The notes: generated from the sequence alone by a model not told the origin. 64,000 nucleotides of DNA from Promethearchaeota archaeon (GCA_019058515.1 JAHPYY010000063.1:1-64000), one strand, 5' to 3'; shown: positions 36,514 through 45,801, counted from the first letter of the stretch. Numbers and translations: made by a program.

Positions 36514-37794
36514 CTTTACTATCCCTACAGCGACGGTTCTCCCCATATCCCGTACGGCGAAACGACCCATTTCAGGGAAATCTGTATACTTTTCGATGCA
36601 CAATTTCTTAATAGGTTGTAATTCGACGATGGCAGATTCGTTTCGCTTTAGGAATTTAGGATTGTCTTCGATGACCGCTCCAGTTTTTTGATCTAATTTC
36701 TTCAAAAGACTGGTGAACTTTGCTGCAACTTGGGCGGTGTGGGCGTGAACTACGGGCGTGTAACCTTGTGCGATCGCAGTAGGGTGCCAAATCACGATGA
36801 TTTGACCGGTCCACTTGCCTTTTGGAGTAACAACCGTTGGTACACTAGTTGGATGTCCCAAGCAGTCTCCTCGTCCAACGTCTTGCATAGTAATACCCCG
36901 AATACTAAACCCGATGTTGTCTCCGGGTTCTGCCTGAGGAATTTCTTCGTGGTGCATTTCGATACTTCGAATTTCTCCTTTAAATCCCGTAGGCATGATG
37001 ACAATCTTGTCGTTTTTCTTGAGAATTCCCGATTCTACTCGACCTACGGGAACCACTCCAGTTCCTTTGATTTTATAAGCATCTTGGATAGGTACTCGTA
37101 AAGCTTTGTCAGTTGGTTTATCGGGAATGACAAACTCATCGATTGCGTCGATTAACGATGGTCCTTTATACCATGGAGTTTTATCGCTAACATCGGTTAA
37201 ATTATCTCCTGTCATACCGCTGGTAGGAACGAATTTGATTTTCTTAACGGGAAAACCAATTGTTTTTAGCAAATCGGAAACTGCTTGTTTGCATTCATTG
37301 AAACGCTCCTCACTATACTCGTAGTTATCGGCCTTGTTAATAGCGACTACTAATTGCTTAACGCCTAAAGTTTGGGCTAAGTAGGCGTGCTCTCGAGTTT
37401 GGCCGTTGGCAGCCACTCCAACCTCCATCTCACCTTTCTTACCAGAAACTACTAACACCGCTGCGTCGGCTTGAGAAGCGCCAGTAATCATGTTTTTAAC
37501 GAAATCTGCGTGTCCAGGAGCGTCGATAATCGTGAAATACTTAGATTTGGTTTCAAATTTTCTAAACGCAAGATCTATTGTAATTCCACGCTGTCGTTCT
37601 TCTTTTAACTTATCAAATACGAATGCATATGACCAAGATGCACGATCGTATTCTTTAGCTAATTTTTCTAGCTCTCTGGCTTCTCTGTCGGATACGGCTC
37701 CAGTCTTGATGAGTAAAGCACCCATCATTGTACTTTTACCGTGGTCTATATGTCCAATAATTACTAAATTTAAATGTGGTTTTTCAGTGGGCAT
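36493..37794 (-). CDS. tuf: Translation elongation factor EF-1alpha
   Basis: GTPase that delivers aminoacyl-tRNA to the ribosomal A site. It has 433 residues, normal for archaeal aEF1A. G1 GHIDHGKS is at 14-21, G3 DAPGHADFVKNM, G4 NKAD, and domain II has VGRVESGILKKND. The C-terminus is RFAVRDMGRTVAVGIVKE, as expected. Codon use is more GC-rich and regular than its neighbours, as for a highly expressed gene. It starts with ATG 37794 preceded by a TATA-like element. The usual neighbours (S7, S10) are elsewhere, so the classical str operon is broken up in this genome. Confidence 0.98.
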   Translation of the reverse strand: MPTEKPHLNLVIIGHIDHGKSTMMGALLIKTGAVSDREARELEKLAKEYDRASWSYAFVFDKLKEERQRGITIDLAFRKFETKSKYFTIIDAPGHADFVKNMITGASQADAAVLVVSGKKGEMEVGVAANGQTREHAYLAQTLGVKQLVVAINKADNYEYSEERFNECKQAVSDLLKTIGFPVKKIKFVPTSGMTGDNLTDVSDKTPWYKGPSLIDAIDEFVIPDKPTDKALRVPIQDAYKIKGTGVVPVGRVESGILKKNDKIVIMPTGFKGEIRSIEMHHEEIPQAEPGDNIGFSIRGITMQDVGRGDCLGHPTSVPTVVTPKGKWTGQIIVIWHPTAIAQGYTPVVHAHTAQVAAKFTSLLKKLDQKTGAVIEDNPKFLKRNESAIVELQPIKKLCIEKYTDFPEMGRFAVRDMGRTVAVGIVKELETGE

Positions 37795-37825
37795 GTTTTT
37801 TCACTTTCCAATGCTATTTTTAATT

Positions 37826-37842
37826 TTTAATATATTTTTTTT
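37826..37842 (-). promoter_or_regulatory. TATA-like promoter element of EF-1alpha
   Basis: Read leftward, AAAATATATTAAAAATTA lies about 32-48 bases before the EF-1alpha ATG, and TGGAAAGTGA sits just before the start. The spacing fits an archaeal promoter with a short leader. Position was judged by eye. Confidence 0.4.
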
Positions 37843-37972
37843 GTGTGTTTTATCAAAATTAAATTGATTGGTATCAATTCTAATGTTATCCAATTTAAAT
37901 TTTTTACTATAAATTAATATCCATTAAGGCGAGAGATAAAATTAATTAATCTTATTAGCATATGCTTTCATA

Positions 37973-38270
37973 GTGAAAATATCTCGATTAGTTGATTTAA
38001 TGAACCTTGCTTCGGAAGGTGTCGACAATTTAAAACACGGTGTAATAGGGTACAATGGGTATGGATTTGCTTTTAGAGATCCTTTTCATACGAGTGATTC
38101 TTATGTAGTATCTTATCGCACGAGTAAACTTTGCGGAGCGGTGCTTATAAAGAATTCGTAATACGGTTCTCTTCTATGGAGAAAAAAAAAACTAGATGGT
38201 CTTTTATTATATGATGAACGGTTAGACATGCTCCTTGGAGGCACGCTTAAAACTTCCTCCCGTCCTTAGA
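37973..38270 (+). pseudogene. Decayed small ORF with in-frame TAA
   Basis: A GTG-started frame encodes 62 residues (KISRLVDLMNLASEGVDN ... KLCGAVLIKNS) up to TAA at 38159-38161. The same frame then continues with coding-like sequence YGSLLWRKKKLDGLLLYDE and LDMLLGGTLKTSSRP before the next stop. I recognise no family. The composition is protein-like (balanced residues, no low complexity), so a former gene with a nonsense change is more likely than noise. It is adjacent to a second damaged ORF and downstream of the divergent EF-1alpha promoter. Confidence 0.45.
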
Positions 38271-38289
38271 ATTTGGTGATAGAGAGGGA

Positions 38290-38714
38290 ATGTCTGATGT
38301 GTGGGTACTTGTACAAACTCCCGATAATAAGATTTTCCCTGCTATGTTTTATTTCGGCCAATCGGGTACCGCATTAGGAGCTTGGAAAAAATACACGGAT
38401 ATATCAGGAAGTAAAATATTTCCAGAAGATTTTGAAACCATAATCAATTGTAGTCCATTTGATTTTTTTTTAATGATGAAGAATTATACATGTTAACAGA
38501 AGCTATAGAGTTAGCTTTGAATAAAGTCCCGATATCAGATTTTCACGGTATTTATCGTCACGACATGGGGTATACACTTATGGACGTCTACGAGGGACAA
38601 CCCTTCGCCATTGAAATTGATTACTTTATTAGCGAAAATGATATCGAAATGTTTTTGAGAGAATTGTATCATTCATTTAAAAGTACAAGAGATAGATATT
38701 TCTTATCTTTGTAA
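38290..38714 (+). pseudogene. Unknown ORF pair joined by a frameshift at a T9 run
   Basis: ATG 38290 opens a 68-residue frame (MSDVWVLVQTPDNKIFPAMF...) that ends soon after a nine-T run at 38463-38471. In the next frame the sequence continues across the run as FFNDEELYMLTEAIELALNK to a stop at 38714. Joined, the product is about 141 residues. Adding one T or removing two restores a single frame. No family recognised; two DUF-like halves with aromatic and acidic residues. It could be an assembly indel or a true frameshift. Confidence 0.5.
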
Positions 38715-38804
38715 CTCTCCTCATCAACATAACTAAGGTAATTTCGCTGATGAGACCAAATTTTCTACTAATTATTAACAATTTCTTATTATATTATCGT
38801 ATTG

Positions 38805-39173
38805 CTACGCAATTTGAGAGTAAAATCCTTTCAAATCAAGAATGAGCTCTTTTGAATTTTCTCGTAATAAATTGAACACTTCCTCAATTTCGCTATTAAT
38901 GTTAATTTTTTGGCCTTCTCCAATTGTTATCTCAGGAAATAGTTTCTTCATAAGGCACTTCTCGAACACTTTATCAATATCTGAGATGTCTTCCCGAGTT
39001 TCTTGGAAAAAGTCCAAAATGTAATGCGTTAATCCCGCTTTCAGAAATTGTTTGGTCTCGGGGTCTTTATCGTAGAAGTATTTAAGCTCGTAGTAAATGT
39101 TGCCTTTTATGTTGGCTTGCTCTTGGAGCAAAAACTCGGGCTTATGGTGCCAAATCACGCCGTAATCGATCAC
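38805..39173 (-). CDS. Hypothetical protein, probably 5'-damaged
   Basis: 122 residues from GTG 39173 (MIDYGVIWHHKPEFLL...). The frame upstream remains open to a TGA at 39258-39260 and reads LPIPNWIIHLKWAKKLEIP, which looks like genuine protein. The first codon there is TTA, where TTG would make a plausible start (M-P-I-P-N-W). So the natural start may have been lost by a single base change, or an unusual start is used. The protein is helical and rich in E, L and Y, with His residues at WHHKP. I cannot name a family. It is close to the decayed ORFs at 38 kb and shares their uncertain status. Confidence 0.5.
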   Translation of the reverse strand: MIDYGVIWHHKPEFLLQEQANIKGNIYYELKYFYDKDPETKQFLKAGLTHYILDFFQETREDISDIDKVFEKCLMKKLFPEITIGEGQKININSEIEEVFNLLRENSKELILDLKGFYSQIA

Positions 39174-39428
39174 TGTGTTAACAATATTAACGATTTTCTC
39201 AGGTATTTCTAATTTTTTAGCCCATTTTAAATGTATAATCCAATTTGGTATTGGTAATCACTTGTAATGTGTGAATAAGGATGATCTCAATCTTGTATTA
39301 AGAAATGCTTCGCAAAAAACTATAGGTTAGAGTTTTAGGGAGTATAATATAAAAAGAATAATAAATTATTGAAGTTTTATAATATTAATACTTTTACAAA
39401 CGAACTCGAAAAGCGATAATAAGGAAAT

Positions 39429-40256
39429 ATGGTAAAAAGTCGTAATAAATTTCCGAGGGAAGGAGAATTTGTTGTCGGGAAAGTAGCAGACATCCTAAAT
39501 CAGTATATATATGTGGATTTACTGGACTACGAAGGATTAGCATCTGAGGAACGCGCAAGAGGTATGTTGCATATCTCTGAAATTTCGTCGCGATGGATTA
39601 AAAACATCCGAAACTTCGTAAGAGTGGGCCAAAGAATCGTACTAAGAGTTATTCGCGTCGATCCAAGTAAGGGGCACATAGATTTATCATACAGAAGAAC
39701 CAATTCCGTACAGCGAGATAATCGAATGAAAGAGTGGAAGTACGCTCTTAAATATGAGAATTTACTACAATTTCTTACTGAAATTGAGGGAGTAACTATG
39801 AATTTGGACGAAGCATACGACAAGATCGGTTTTCCCCTATTGGAAATGTTTAACGACAATTATCAAGAAACGATAGATGAGTTGAAGGAAAATGGGGAGG
39901 AATTACTTAGTAATATTGACTCCATTTCCAACCAAATTAAACAGAAGTTTATCGAAATCGTGGATGAGAATGTGAAAGTTTCCACGGTTGATATTATTGG
40001 CAGGATAAAGCTTTCTTTTTCGAGTGGAGATGGGATAAAAAAAATAAAAGATATTTTGTTAGAAGCGAAAAACATCCTTCCCGTTAAAAAGGCAACGAGA
40101 AACTTAAAGATATCTTACATAGCTGCTCCTTATTATAGGTTGGAAATTGTTTCGAAAGATTACTTGGATGCCGAAAACATCCTTTCCGAAGTACTAGAAG
40201 TAATTGAGAAAAAAGCCAATAAATACAACGCGACTTTCGAATTCGTAAGAGATTAA
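39429..40256 (+). CDS. Translation initiation factor aIF2 alpha subunit
   Basis: Alpha subunit of the heterotrimeric aIF2 that carries Met-tRNAi to the small ribosomal subunit. It has 275 residues, the usual size. The N-terminal S1 domain runs from EGEFVVGKVADILNQY through ARGMLHISEISSRWIKNIR to HIDLSYRR. A helical middle domain and the C-terminal alpha-beta domain (KISYIAAPYYRLEIVSKD) complete the fold. The eukaryotic regulatory Ser51 context is replaced by SEISSRWIKN. It starts with ATG 39429. Nop10 follows 24 bases downstream, a common archaeal pair, so co-transcription is likely. Confidence 0.96.
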   Translation: MVKSRNKFPREGEFVVGKVADILNQYIYVDLLDYEGLASEERARGMLHISEISSRWIKNIRNFVRVGQRIVLRVIRVDPSKGHIDLSYRRTNSVQRDNRMKEWKYALKYENLLQFLTEIEGVTMNLDEAYDKIGFPLLEMFNDNYQETIDELKENGEELLSNIDSISNQIKQKFIEIVDENVKVSTVDIIGRIKLSFSSGDGIKKIKDILLEAKNILPVKKATRNLKISYIAAPYYRLEIVSKDYLDAENILSEVLEVIEKKANKYNATFEFVRD

Positions 40257-40280
40257 TTAAGCTGTACTATCATTAGCAAT

Positions 40281-40475
40281 ATGACTAAATACCTCATGAA
40301 ATGCAAACAATGCCAAGAATATGGTATTGCTAATCCAGATAGCAAATGTCGATTTTGTGGCGGTCAGTTAATCAATCCTAAACCTCCCAAATTTTCGCTA
40401 ACAGACAAGTACGGTAAATTTAGGCGTCAGTATTTCAAGGAAAATTTTGAAGAAAAATTTAAGAAATTGAATTAA
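40281..40475 (+). CDS. nop10: H/ACA ribonucleoprotein Nop10
   Basis: 64-residue component of archaeal H/ACA sRNPs, which guide rRNA pseudouridylation together with Cbf5, Gar1 and L7Ae. A zinc-binding N-terminus is present (MKCKQCQEYG and CRFCGGQL), followed by the linker NPKPPKFSLTDKYGKFRR that contacts Cbf5. It lies 24 bases after aIF2-alpha and its last 4 bases overlap the convergent GINS gene. Short but unmistakable by motif and position. Confidence 0.95.
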   Translation: MTKYLMKCKQCQEYGIANPDSKCRFCGGQLINPKPPKFSLTDKYGKFRRQYFKENFEEKFKKLN

Positions 40476-41134
40476 AGCTCAATTACTTCTGCTTGGTTTT
40501 CGCTAATTAAAATTTTTGCGTTTTCTAACGGAATTAAAGCAATATCTTCTTTCTCGAAGGGTCCGTAATTTATGAGATCTAAACCAACTAAAGGAGGGGT
40601 TTTTTTAAGAAAACGAATTAACAAATACGAAATAGATTCTTCCTTTTCAATTACTTCTTCTGTTGTATCGTGTCCCAATAAATCTGAAGGTGTGTGACCG
40701 TTATGCGTGGATATCTCGTCAATCTCCGTATCTGGTTGCGCAGATTCTAGCGATTTTAAAATCGTACCGTCTAATAACGCTATATTCTTGAGTTTATTGT
40801 AGCTTTTAACGGCGATGACCGAATTTTCGTAAAGCAATTTCTCGGCTTCCGTTAGTTTGTCGAAATCTATGTCGTTAAGGGATAGAGCGAGGTTGAGGAT
40901 TTTTACCTTCCGTATTTTTAATAAATCTTCCAGCAAGAACTCCAAATTATCTATGTACGATTTCACGACATCCTTTTGCACTGGTTCAGTGAATTTTAAA
41001 CTCGATTTCTTGAATGATTCGATGTAATTTTGAACCTGTGTGTATTGAGCATCCGTGAACTTCGTTAAATCGGTGCGTTCGAACTCATCTCTCCAACACG
41101 TGAACAATTCGAGATATTTGTCGCTAATGTTCAT
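40472..41134 (-). CDS. GINS complex subunit (Gins51/15-type)
   Basis: Subunit of the archaeal GINS complex that links MCM helicase to primase and Cdc45/RecJ. The helical A domain (SDKYLELFTCWRDEFERTDL...) is followed by the small B domain with its signature VGLDLINYGPFEKEDIALIP, then NAKILISENQAEVIEL at the C-terminus. The A-then-B order identifies the Sld5/Psf1-like paralogue. An acidic, Thr/His-rich linker (DTEIDEISTHNGHTPSDLLG) joins the domains. ATG 41134 is the chosen start; an upstream start at 41176 adds 14 poorly fitting residues. It is the last gene of PCNA-PriL-PriS-GINS, and its 3' end overlaps Nop10 by 4 bases. Confidence 0.88.
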   Translation of the reverse strand: MNISDKYLELFTCWRDEFERTDLTKFTDAQYTQVQNYIESFKKSSLKFTEPVQKDVVKSYIDNLEFLLEDLLKIRKVKILNLALSLNDIDFDKLTEAEKLLYENSVIAVKSYNKLKNIALLDGTILKSLESAQPDTEIDEISTHNGHTPSDLLGHDTTEEVIEKEESISYLLIRFLKKTPPLVGLDLINYGPFEKEDIALIPLENAKILISENQAEVIEL

Positions 41135-41193
41135 TGCAATATGAATAAAATGGAAGTATAATCTAGTATAGAGCACATATTATTTTTTATTTG

Positions 41194-42462
41194 TTACAAC
41201 AGTCTTGCAACATCTTTACATAATAAAAATATTGCCACATGATTAGGGACTGAGATTATTTCGTCCTTGAAGTACGGTCCGAAAGATTGTCCTTTAAAGG
41301 TTGTGACGGGAACCGTTTGTGCTATAATTTGGATTTTATGAGTAGATTCCCCAGCAAAGACGATTGGGTCTAATTGTTCATTTGACTCGTCTAAGGGAGA
41401 GAAATCTTCAAGCTCACCGAGTTCTAATTCCTGAACTTTAAATCCCGATTTACCGTGCAATGTTCCAGGATATCGGATTAATCTATGTAAATCTATTGAT
41501 ACTGGCTGGTCGATTTTAACCCCAATTATGTATACTATATGATCAAGAAAAATTGTCCAATTTTTCAACGAAAATCCTTCAATACTCCAAATATTATAAG
41601 AATCACCCTGAATTACCTTTAAAAAGTCATCTTTAGAATTAACAAAACTTAAAATGTAGTTCTTGCTAAACCCTATCCTTTTTAAAGACTCAGTAAGCTC
41701 CGTATCCGTATATGTAGTTAATATTTGTTCTATCTTAGTGATTATTTTCTCAGCCCAACCAATATTTCTCTTGGAAAATCCGTAGATAAATCCTCCCACT
41801 TCTCTTAAACCCATAATTTCTAAAGATAAGTTTTCACCAGAAAGATAATTAACTATTTCTCGTCGTTCTTCTGATTTAAGAGATCTAAACACATCTGAAG
41901 AAATTTTCAGGTGATAACCTCGGTGTCCAGAAAACACTACTTGTATATCCTCCTCGTTTACTAAGAAATCAGTGGATAAGAAATCATATACGAGCTTTTT
42001 TATTTCATTTTTAGCAATATCTAAACATTCCTCACATATCCAACTCAATGAGCTTAATTTAGAGGATTTACAATTAGTGCATGAGGTTTTCATTCCCTTT
42101 CCAGATTCTCCGCATTCTTTACAGTACCAAAAATCGTGGGTGTCTTTACAAGGTGTATAGAAATGATCCACATCAATATCAATTAAGAAATCGCATCCTA
42201 AGAACCCTTTGGCATTCATTTCTGTGTTTCCAGGGTTTTTGTAATCTGCTCCACTTACATAGCAGTGCCTGGGACCCATATCGATTAAGAATTTCTTATA
42301 TTCTTCAATTGTGGAGAATTCCATATGTCTAATCATTATCTGTTTATCCCAAGGAATGAACCCACATTCTCTATTGCGTAGAGACTTTACTTCGGGAAGT
42401 ATTATATCTTCTTTGGAGTAGTAAGCCCTAAAAATTCTTTTTAAGAATGTGTGCGTCTTCAT
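41194..42462 (-). CDS. priS: DNA primase catalytic small subunit
   Basis: Catalytic subunit of the archaeo-eukaryotic primase that makes RNA/DNA primers. The catalytic acids are D95 and D97 in FLIDIDVDHF. The nucleotide motif GHRGYHLKIS and the basic box SIDLHRLIRYPGTLHGKSGF are also present. A zinc module is CKDTHDFWYCKECG followed by CTNC, extended by an extra CEEC. At 422 residues it is somewhat longer than many archaeal forms. It starts with ATG 42462 and overlaps the priL stop by four bases (ATGA), strong evidence for translational coupling of the two primase subunits. Confidence 0.96.
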   Translation of the reverse strand: MKTHTFLKRIFRAYYSKEDIILPEVKSLRNRECGFIPWDKQIMIRHMEFSTIEEYKKFLIDMGPRHCYVSGADYKNPGNTEMNAKGFLGCDFLIDIDVDHFYTPCKDTHDFWYCKECGESGKGMKTSCTNCKSSKLSSLSWICEECLDIAKNEIKKLVYDFLSTDFLVNEEDIQVVFSGHRGYHLKISSDVFRSLKSEERREIVNYLSGENLSLEIMGLREVGGFIYGFSKRNIGWAEKIITKIEQILTTYTDTELTESLKRIGFSKNYILSFVNSKDDFLKVIQGDSYNIWSIEGFSLKNWTIFLDHIVYIIGVKIDQPVSIDLHRLIRYPGTLHGKSGFKVQELELGELEDFSPLDESNEQLDPIVFAGESTHKIQIIAQTVPVTTFKGQSFGPYFKDEIISVPNHVAIFLLCKDVARLL

Positions 42463-43640
42463 TTTTTCTCAGACAAAGTTTTTCTTCCTTTTGATTTTTG
42501 ATAACTCTGAAATTGAAAATAAAATAAAGGGTGCGATATTTTTCTTTGTTCCTCCAACTTTTTGGAATAGTATCCATTTAAACATAAATCTTCTTTATAT
42601 TTTTCAGCCATACACAACTCGTAGGTCTTTAATGTTTCACATGAATGGGGAGTGTAACCTTTTTCTTTAGCAAACCTGACTTGATATTCGGTTTTATCTC
42701 TATCAAAGTCAGGCATTGGTGAGAAAATATCAGTAATTTTTTGTTCGGGAACATTTAGTGCGTGCAGAAAAAATAGAATAACTAATCTCTCTATATGAGG
42801 TAAATTTACTCCGTCTGCTGCTTTTTTTAAAATTTCTTTCATACACGGGGGAAAAAGTTGAAAATCAGAGTCTTTTGCAGCATAGTCAATTTGATTGAAT
42901 TGGCCAAATTCTTCTTTTTTGGAGTTCCATGTAGTGACTATTTTATCGTAAATTTCTCGAAAATCGTTATTTTTAAGTAGGGCATTTCTCAGCATTTCAG
43001 CTTGCTTTGGATCGGTTTTTTTTTCACCAATAATTTTGTTTCGAATAAATTCTTGGATTAACCTAAGCAATGACTTTTTGCTTATATACACAAATCCCTC
43101 TTTTAAGGAATTATTAACAAGTCTCCTGTAGTCGTCCCTGAGATTTGCGATCAATTTTAGATAATCTTTGAAAAAAACTCGAAAATTAGTTGATGAAGTT
43201 TCTTTCTGATCCTTATAAAAGTATTCTCCATATATCCAAGGATTTTCGCTATACTCTATTTGAAGCTCCATATCTTCGCAGATCGAGTAGACATTATAGT
43301 CATTTTCTCCAATTAATTTATCGTAGTTGATTTTAGAATACAAGTTTGCTACTCTGTTAACAATTCTGTTATCGTTAATTACATAGAGCAGTATCTTAAT
43401 TAAAAGGTATAATTTAATGTTCAATTCATCAAACTTATAACCAACAATAGTCTCGAAATTATCGAAGGATGATTCAAATACACTAATTATCCTACTTTTT
43501 AAATCCTCCTTATCAGTACCCGAAAATACCTCATCTATAAATTCAATTGGAGATTTTTCTGAAAATTCTGAAGAATAAACTTTCAAAGAAGATAACCAAG
43601 GGTATTTATGAACTAATTCCAAATCGGTTTCAATGGTCAA
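42459..43640 (-). CDS. priL: DNA primase regulatory large subunit
   Basis: 393-residue partner of PriS, needed for initiation and primer-length control. The iron-sulfur cluster cysteines lie in the C-terminal third: LFPPCMKEI, YTPHSCETLK, YELCMAEKY and EDLCLNGYY. The fold marker NLPHIERLVILFFLHAL precedes them. The N-terminal part is helical and less conserved, starting MTIETDLELVHKYPWLSS. It is translationally coupled to priS through the 4-base overlap. PCNA lies 98 bases upstream on the same strand, so the replication genes probably share a transcript. Confidence 0.94.
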   Translation of the reverse strand: MTIETDLELVHKYPWLSSLKVYSSEFSEKSPIEFIDEVFSGTDKEDLKSRIISVFESSFDNFETIVGYKFDELNIKLYLLIKILLYVINDNRIVNRVANLYSKINYDKLIGENDYNVYSICEDMELQIEYSENPWIYGEYFYKDQKETSSTNFRVFFKDYLKLIANLRDDYRRLVNNSLKEGFVYISKKSLLRLIQEFIRNKIIGEKKTDPKQAEMLRNALLKNNDFREIYDKIVTTWNSKKEEFGQFNQIDYAAKDSDFQLFPPCMKEILKKAADGVNLPHIERLVILFFLHALNVPEQKITDIFSPMPDFDRDKTEYQVRFAKEKGYTPHSCETLKTYELCMAEKYKEDLCLNGYYSKKLEEQRKISHPLFYFQFQSYQKSKGRKTLSEKK

Positions 43641-43738
43641 GAAATAGTACCTCCAATTTTGTATTAAATCACACGCTAAGTTCTTTAAAGAAGAGAACGA
43701 TATAAAGAAGATGAGTAGGAAGACTTAGTAAGATTCAG

Positions 43739-44545
43739 TTAAAATTCATCTAATTCGTCGTCATCATCGAAATCTTCTTCTTGTTCCACTCTGGGAGCCA
43801 AGAAATAGCTTAATTCACCGCCCTCTAGCAAATTAAAGATCATTTTAAGGGGATGATCCGTTTTCAACGAAATCTCGAGCTTTTCAGTTATTGAGGATAT
43901 CTTTAATATTCCCTTAAGAAAGGTAAGCGAGTATGCTCCGGTGGATGTTTCCTCGATATTTGATTCGATTAAGTCTTCAAGTCCTAATTGATACTCCATC
44001 TCTCCAATTTGGCCAGTAGAGTTGAAAACTAACCCTGCATCTTCAACTGCTTTTATATTTAATATTTCTGAATATATTTCCGCGTCTTTAATGGCTTCCA
44101 CTAGAAATTCAGAATCAATTACCCACTTCGAAGAATACTCTAAACCAAGTAAATTTTCCATGGGAATTTCTTCCATTTCTATGTCAAGAAGGGCTAAACT
44201 GAATGTTCGAGTTCTAGAGGACCCTTCTCGTTTCATTTTGATCTTAATCTTCTGATCTTTTTCCTCGAAATTCATTTCAATCGAGTCGTTAGAAGCGCTT
44301 CGCTTTAGGATTTTATCGAGGTCATCCAAATTTAACCCAACTTTAGATTCTTTATCGCAAGTATATTCATCAAAATGTTCTTTTTTCATTTTTAACGATA
44401 GCAAGCATATTCTAGAAGGATCCATTGCAGTAATTGTGAATTCTTTTGGAGTAACATGAAACTCTGTCTCGTCGATAATAGTAGCTAATGTTTCTACGAT
44501 TCCTTTTAAAATCCGACTATTTTCTAATTTTAAAGTAAAGCTCAT
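43739..44545 (-). CDS. pcn: DNA polymerase sliding clamp PCNA
   Basis: Ring clamp giving processivity to replicative polymerases and docking PIP-box proteins. Two-lobe PCNA architecture is visible: TLATIIDETEFHVTPKEFTITAMDPSR in lobe one, the interdomain loop, then the C-terminal DHPLKMIFNLLEGGELSYFLAPRVE. At 268 residues it is about 15-20 longer than typical because of an acidic tail after the LAPR motif (EEDFDDDDELDEF). This tail would extend from the usual C-terminal binding surface. It starts with ATG 44545, is divergent from an OB-fold gene, and heads the PriL-PriS-GINS block. Confidence 0.96.
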   Translation of the reverse strand: MSFTLKLENSRILKGIVETLATIIDETEFHVTPKEFTITAMDPSRICLLSLKMKKEHFDEYTCDKESKVGLNLDDLDKILKRSASNDSIEMNFEEKDQKIKIKMKREGSSRTRTFSLALLDIEMEEIPMENLLGLEYSSKWVIDSEFLVEAIKDAEIYSEILNIKAVEDAGLVFNSTGQIGEMEYQLGLEDLIESNIEETSTGAYSLTFLKGILKISSITEKLEISLKTDHPLKMIFNLLEGGELSYFLAPRVEQEEDFDDDDELDEF

Positions 44546-44735
44546 TTTTAATTAACCAGCGGTATTTTTCAATAAAATTGATAATAATATTGTTGTATAG
44601 AGAGTGGTTTATTAAACTTAATATTAAGGTTTTAATAACAGTTATTTTTACTTTTCGAATTAAATATTTATAGTAAACCTTAATTTAAATTAATATCAAA
44701 AGAGTCCTTAGAGATTCTGAAACCATTCTCATATC

Positions 44736-45062
44736 ATGTCTGGAGAACCTAAACATTCTATTCAAAGAATAATAAAAGACCTTACAAATGACGACGAGAG
44801 AATTCAAATTACAGGATATGTCAAGGATATTACTCCGAATAAATCGTTTGTTTTAGATGATCGTACTGGAGAAATCACGGTTGTAATTGTAAATGTGGAT
44901 TTTCCTCATAAAGTAGGGGATTTAGTAAATGTTTTTGGAGACTTAAACTTTAAACCGAGCGGGGAAAAAATCGTAATAGCCGAGTTCGTGCAAGAAATGC
45001 AAGGATTGAACTTTGATTATTACAAAAGATTGTACGAGTTAAAAAAGGATTACAACTTATAA
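44736..45062 (+). CDS. OB-fold nucleic-acid-binding protein
   Basis: 108 residues. An OB fold is evident from ERIQITGYVKDITPNKSFVLDD followed by RTGEITVVIVNVDF and GDLVNVFGDLNF, ending with a helix (FDYYKRLYELKKDY). This resembles RPA2/RPA32-type single OB domains and tRNA-anticodon OB families. Its position divergent from PCNA supports a replication or repair role as an accessory single-strand DNA-binding protein; that is inference. It starts with ATG 44736, with a TATA-like AAATATTTATAG near 44661-44672. Confidence 0.75.
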   Translation: MSGEPKHSIQRIIKDLTNDDERIQITGYVKDITPNKSFVLDDRTGEITVVIVNVDFPHKVGDLVNVFGDLNFKPSGEKIVIAEFVQEMQGLNFDYYKRLYELKKDYNL

Positions 45063-45462
45063 ACGCATTATTATGCTACTTATCCAAGAACCGCTGAAAT
45101 TCTATAAGGTACCCGTTTGGATCCCCTTATGAAAAAGTGGTATATGTTAAATTTCTCTGTAAGTTTTGGTTCCTCGACATATGAAGGGGATACAGTAAAA
45201 ATTTTACATATTTTTTGTCTTTATACAAGCTTAACTGAAGAATATTTTCGTAAAAATTCACAGCAACTCCAAATCTCCCGTCCCTAAAAATATGATAAAT
45301 TCAGTGGTTTTCATGGATAATGGCTCGATTTAATAAAGAATACTTTATTTTGTGATTATATTGTCGAGATATCTTATAATTTTTCGATTATTTCGAAACC
45401 AAAATTTATTTAATCACCGAAAATTATTTTGAATTATAAAATTTTGAAGATTTTGCCTGAAA
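45063..45462. promoter_or_regulatory. Intergenic region before tfs
   Basis: 400 bases without a gene that I can support. ATTATAAAATT at about 45434-45444, 19-29 bases before the tfs ATG, is a candidate TATA box. The middle portion (about 45070-45330) has a slightly higher GC content and short stem possibilities but no tRNA, CRISPR or repeat structure. Confidence 0.35.
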
Positions 45463-45801
45463 ATGGTTGAATTTTGTCCGGATTGTTCCAATCTTTTAAG
45501 AAAACAAGTATTAGACGGAGAGATGTACTTGGTTTGTAGATGTGGGTATCAGGCACCGTATGAAAACAATGAAGAAAATGAAAAAATGGTAATCGAAAAG
45601 AAGAAAAAAGCGTTAGAAAAGAACCTTATCATTGTTTCCGAAGAAGATAAAATTAGCACAAACCCTATAGTTACGAGAATATGTCCTAAATGTAAGCATA
45701 GCGAAGCTGAGGCATGGCAAGAACAAACGAGGAGCGCTGACGAACCCAGTACTTCTTTCTTTCGGTGTGTTAAGTGTAAGTTCACTTGGCGCGAATATTA
45801 G
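45463..45801 (+). CDS. tfs: Transcription factor S (TFIIS/RPC10-like)
   Basis: 112-residue RNA polymerase cleavage factor that rescues backtracked complexes. Two zinc ribbons: the N-terminal one with FCPDC and CRCGYQ (residues 5-28), and the C-terminal one with CPKC and CVKCKFTW (74-109). The catalytic acidic pair is D93-E94 in TRSADEPST, which reaches the polymerase active site. It starts with ATG 45463 and ends in TAG. It is a typical single-copy archaeal TFS with normal length and the intact DE pair. Confidence 0.95.
   Translation: MVEFCPDCSNLLRKQVLDGEMYLVCRCGYQAPYENNEENEKMVIEKKKKALEKNLIIVSEEDKISTNPIVTRICPKCKHSEAEAWQEQTRSADEPSTSFFRCVKCKFTWREY

Noticed and set aside
36730..37324. Long open frames antisense to EF-1alpha
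   Set aside because: Strong codon bias of a highly expressed gene leaves antisense frames open; the products match nothing.
45063..45462. Structured RNA in the spacer before tfs
   Set aside because: Some short stems can be drawn, but none is long or paired with a conserved motif.
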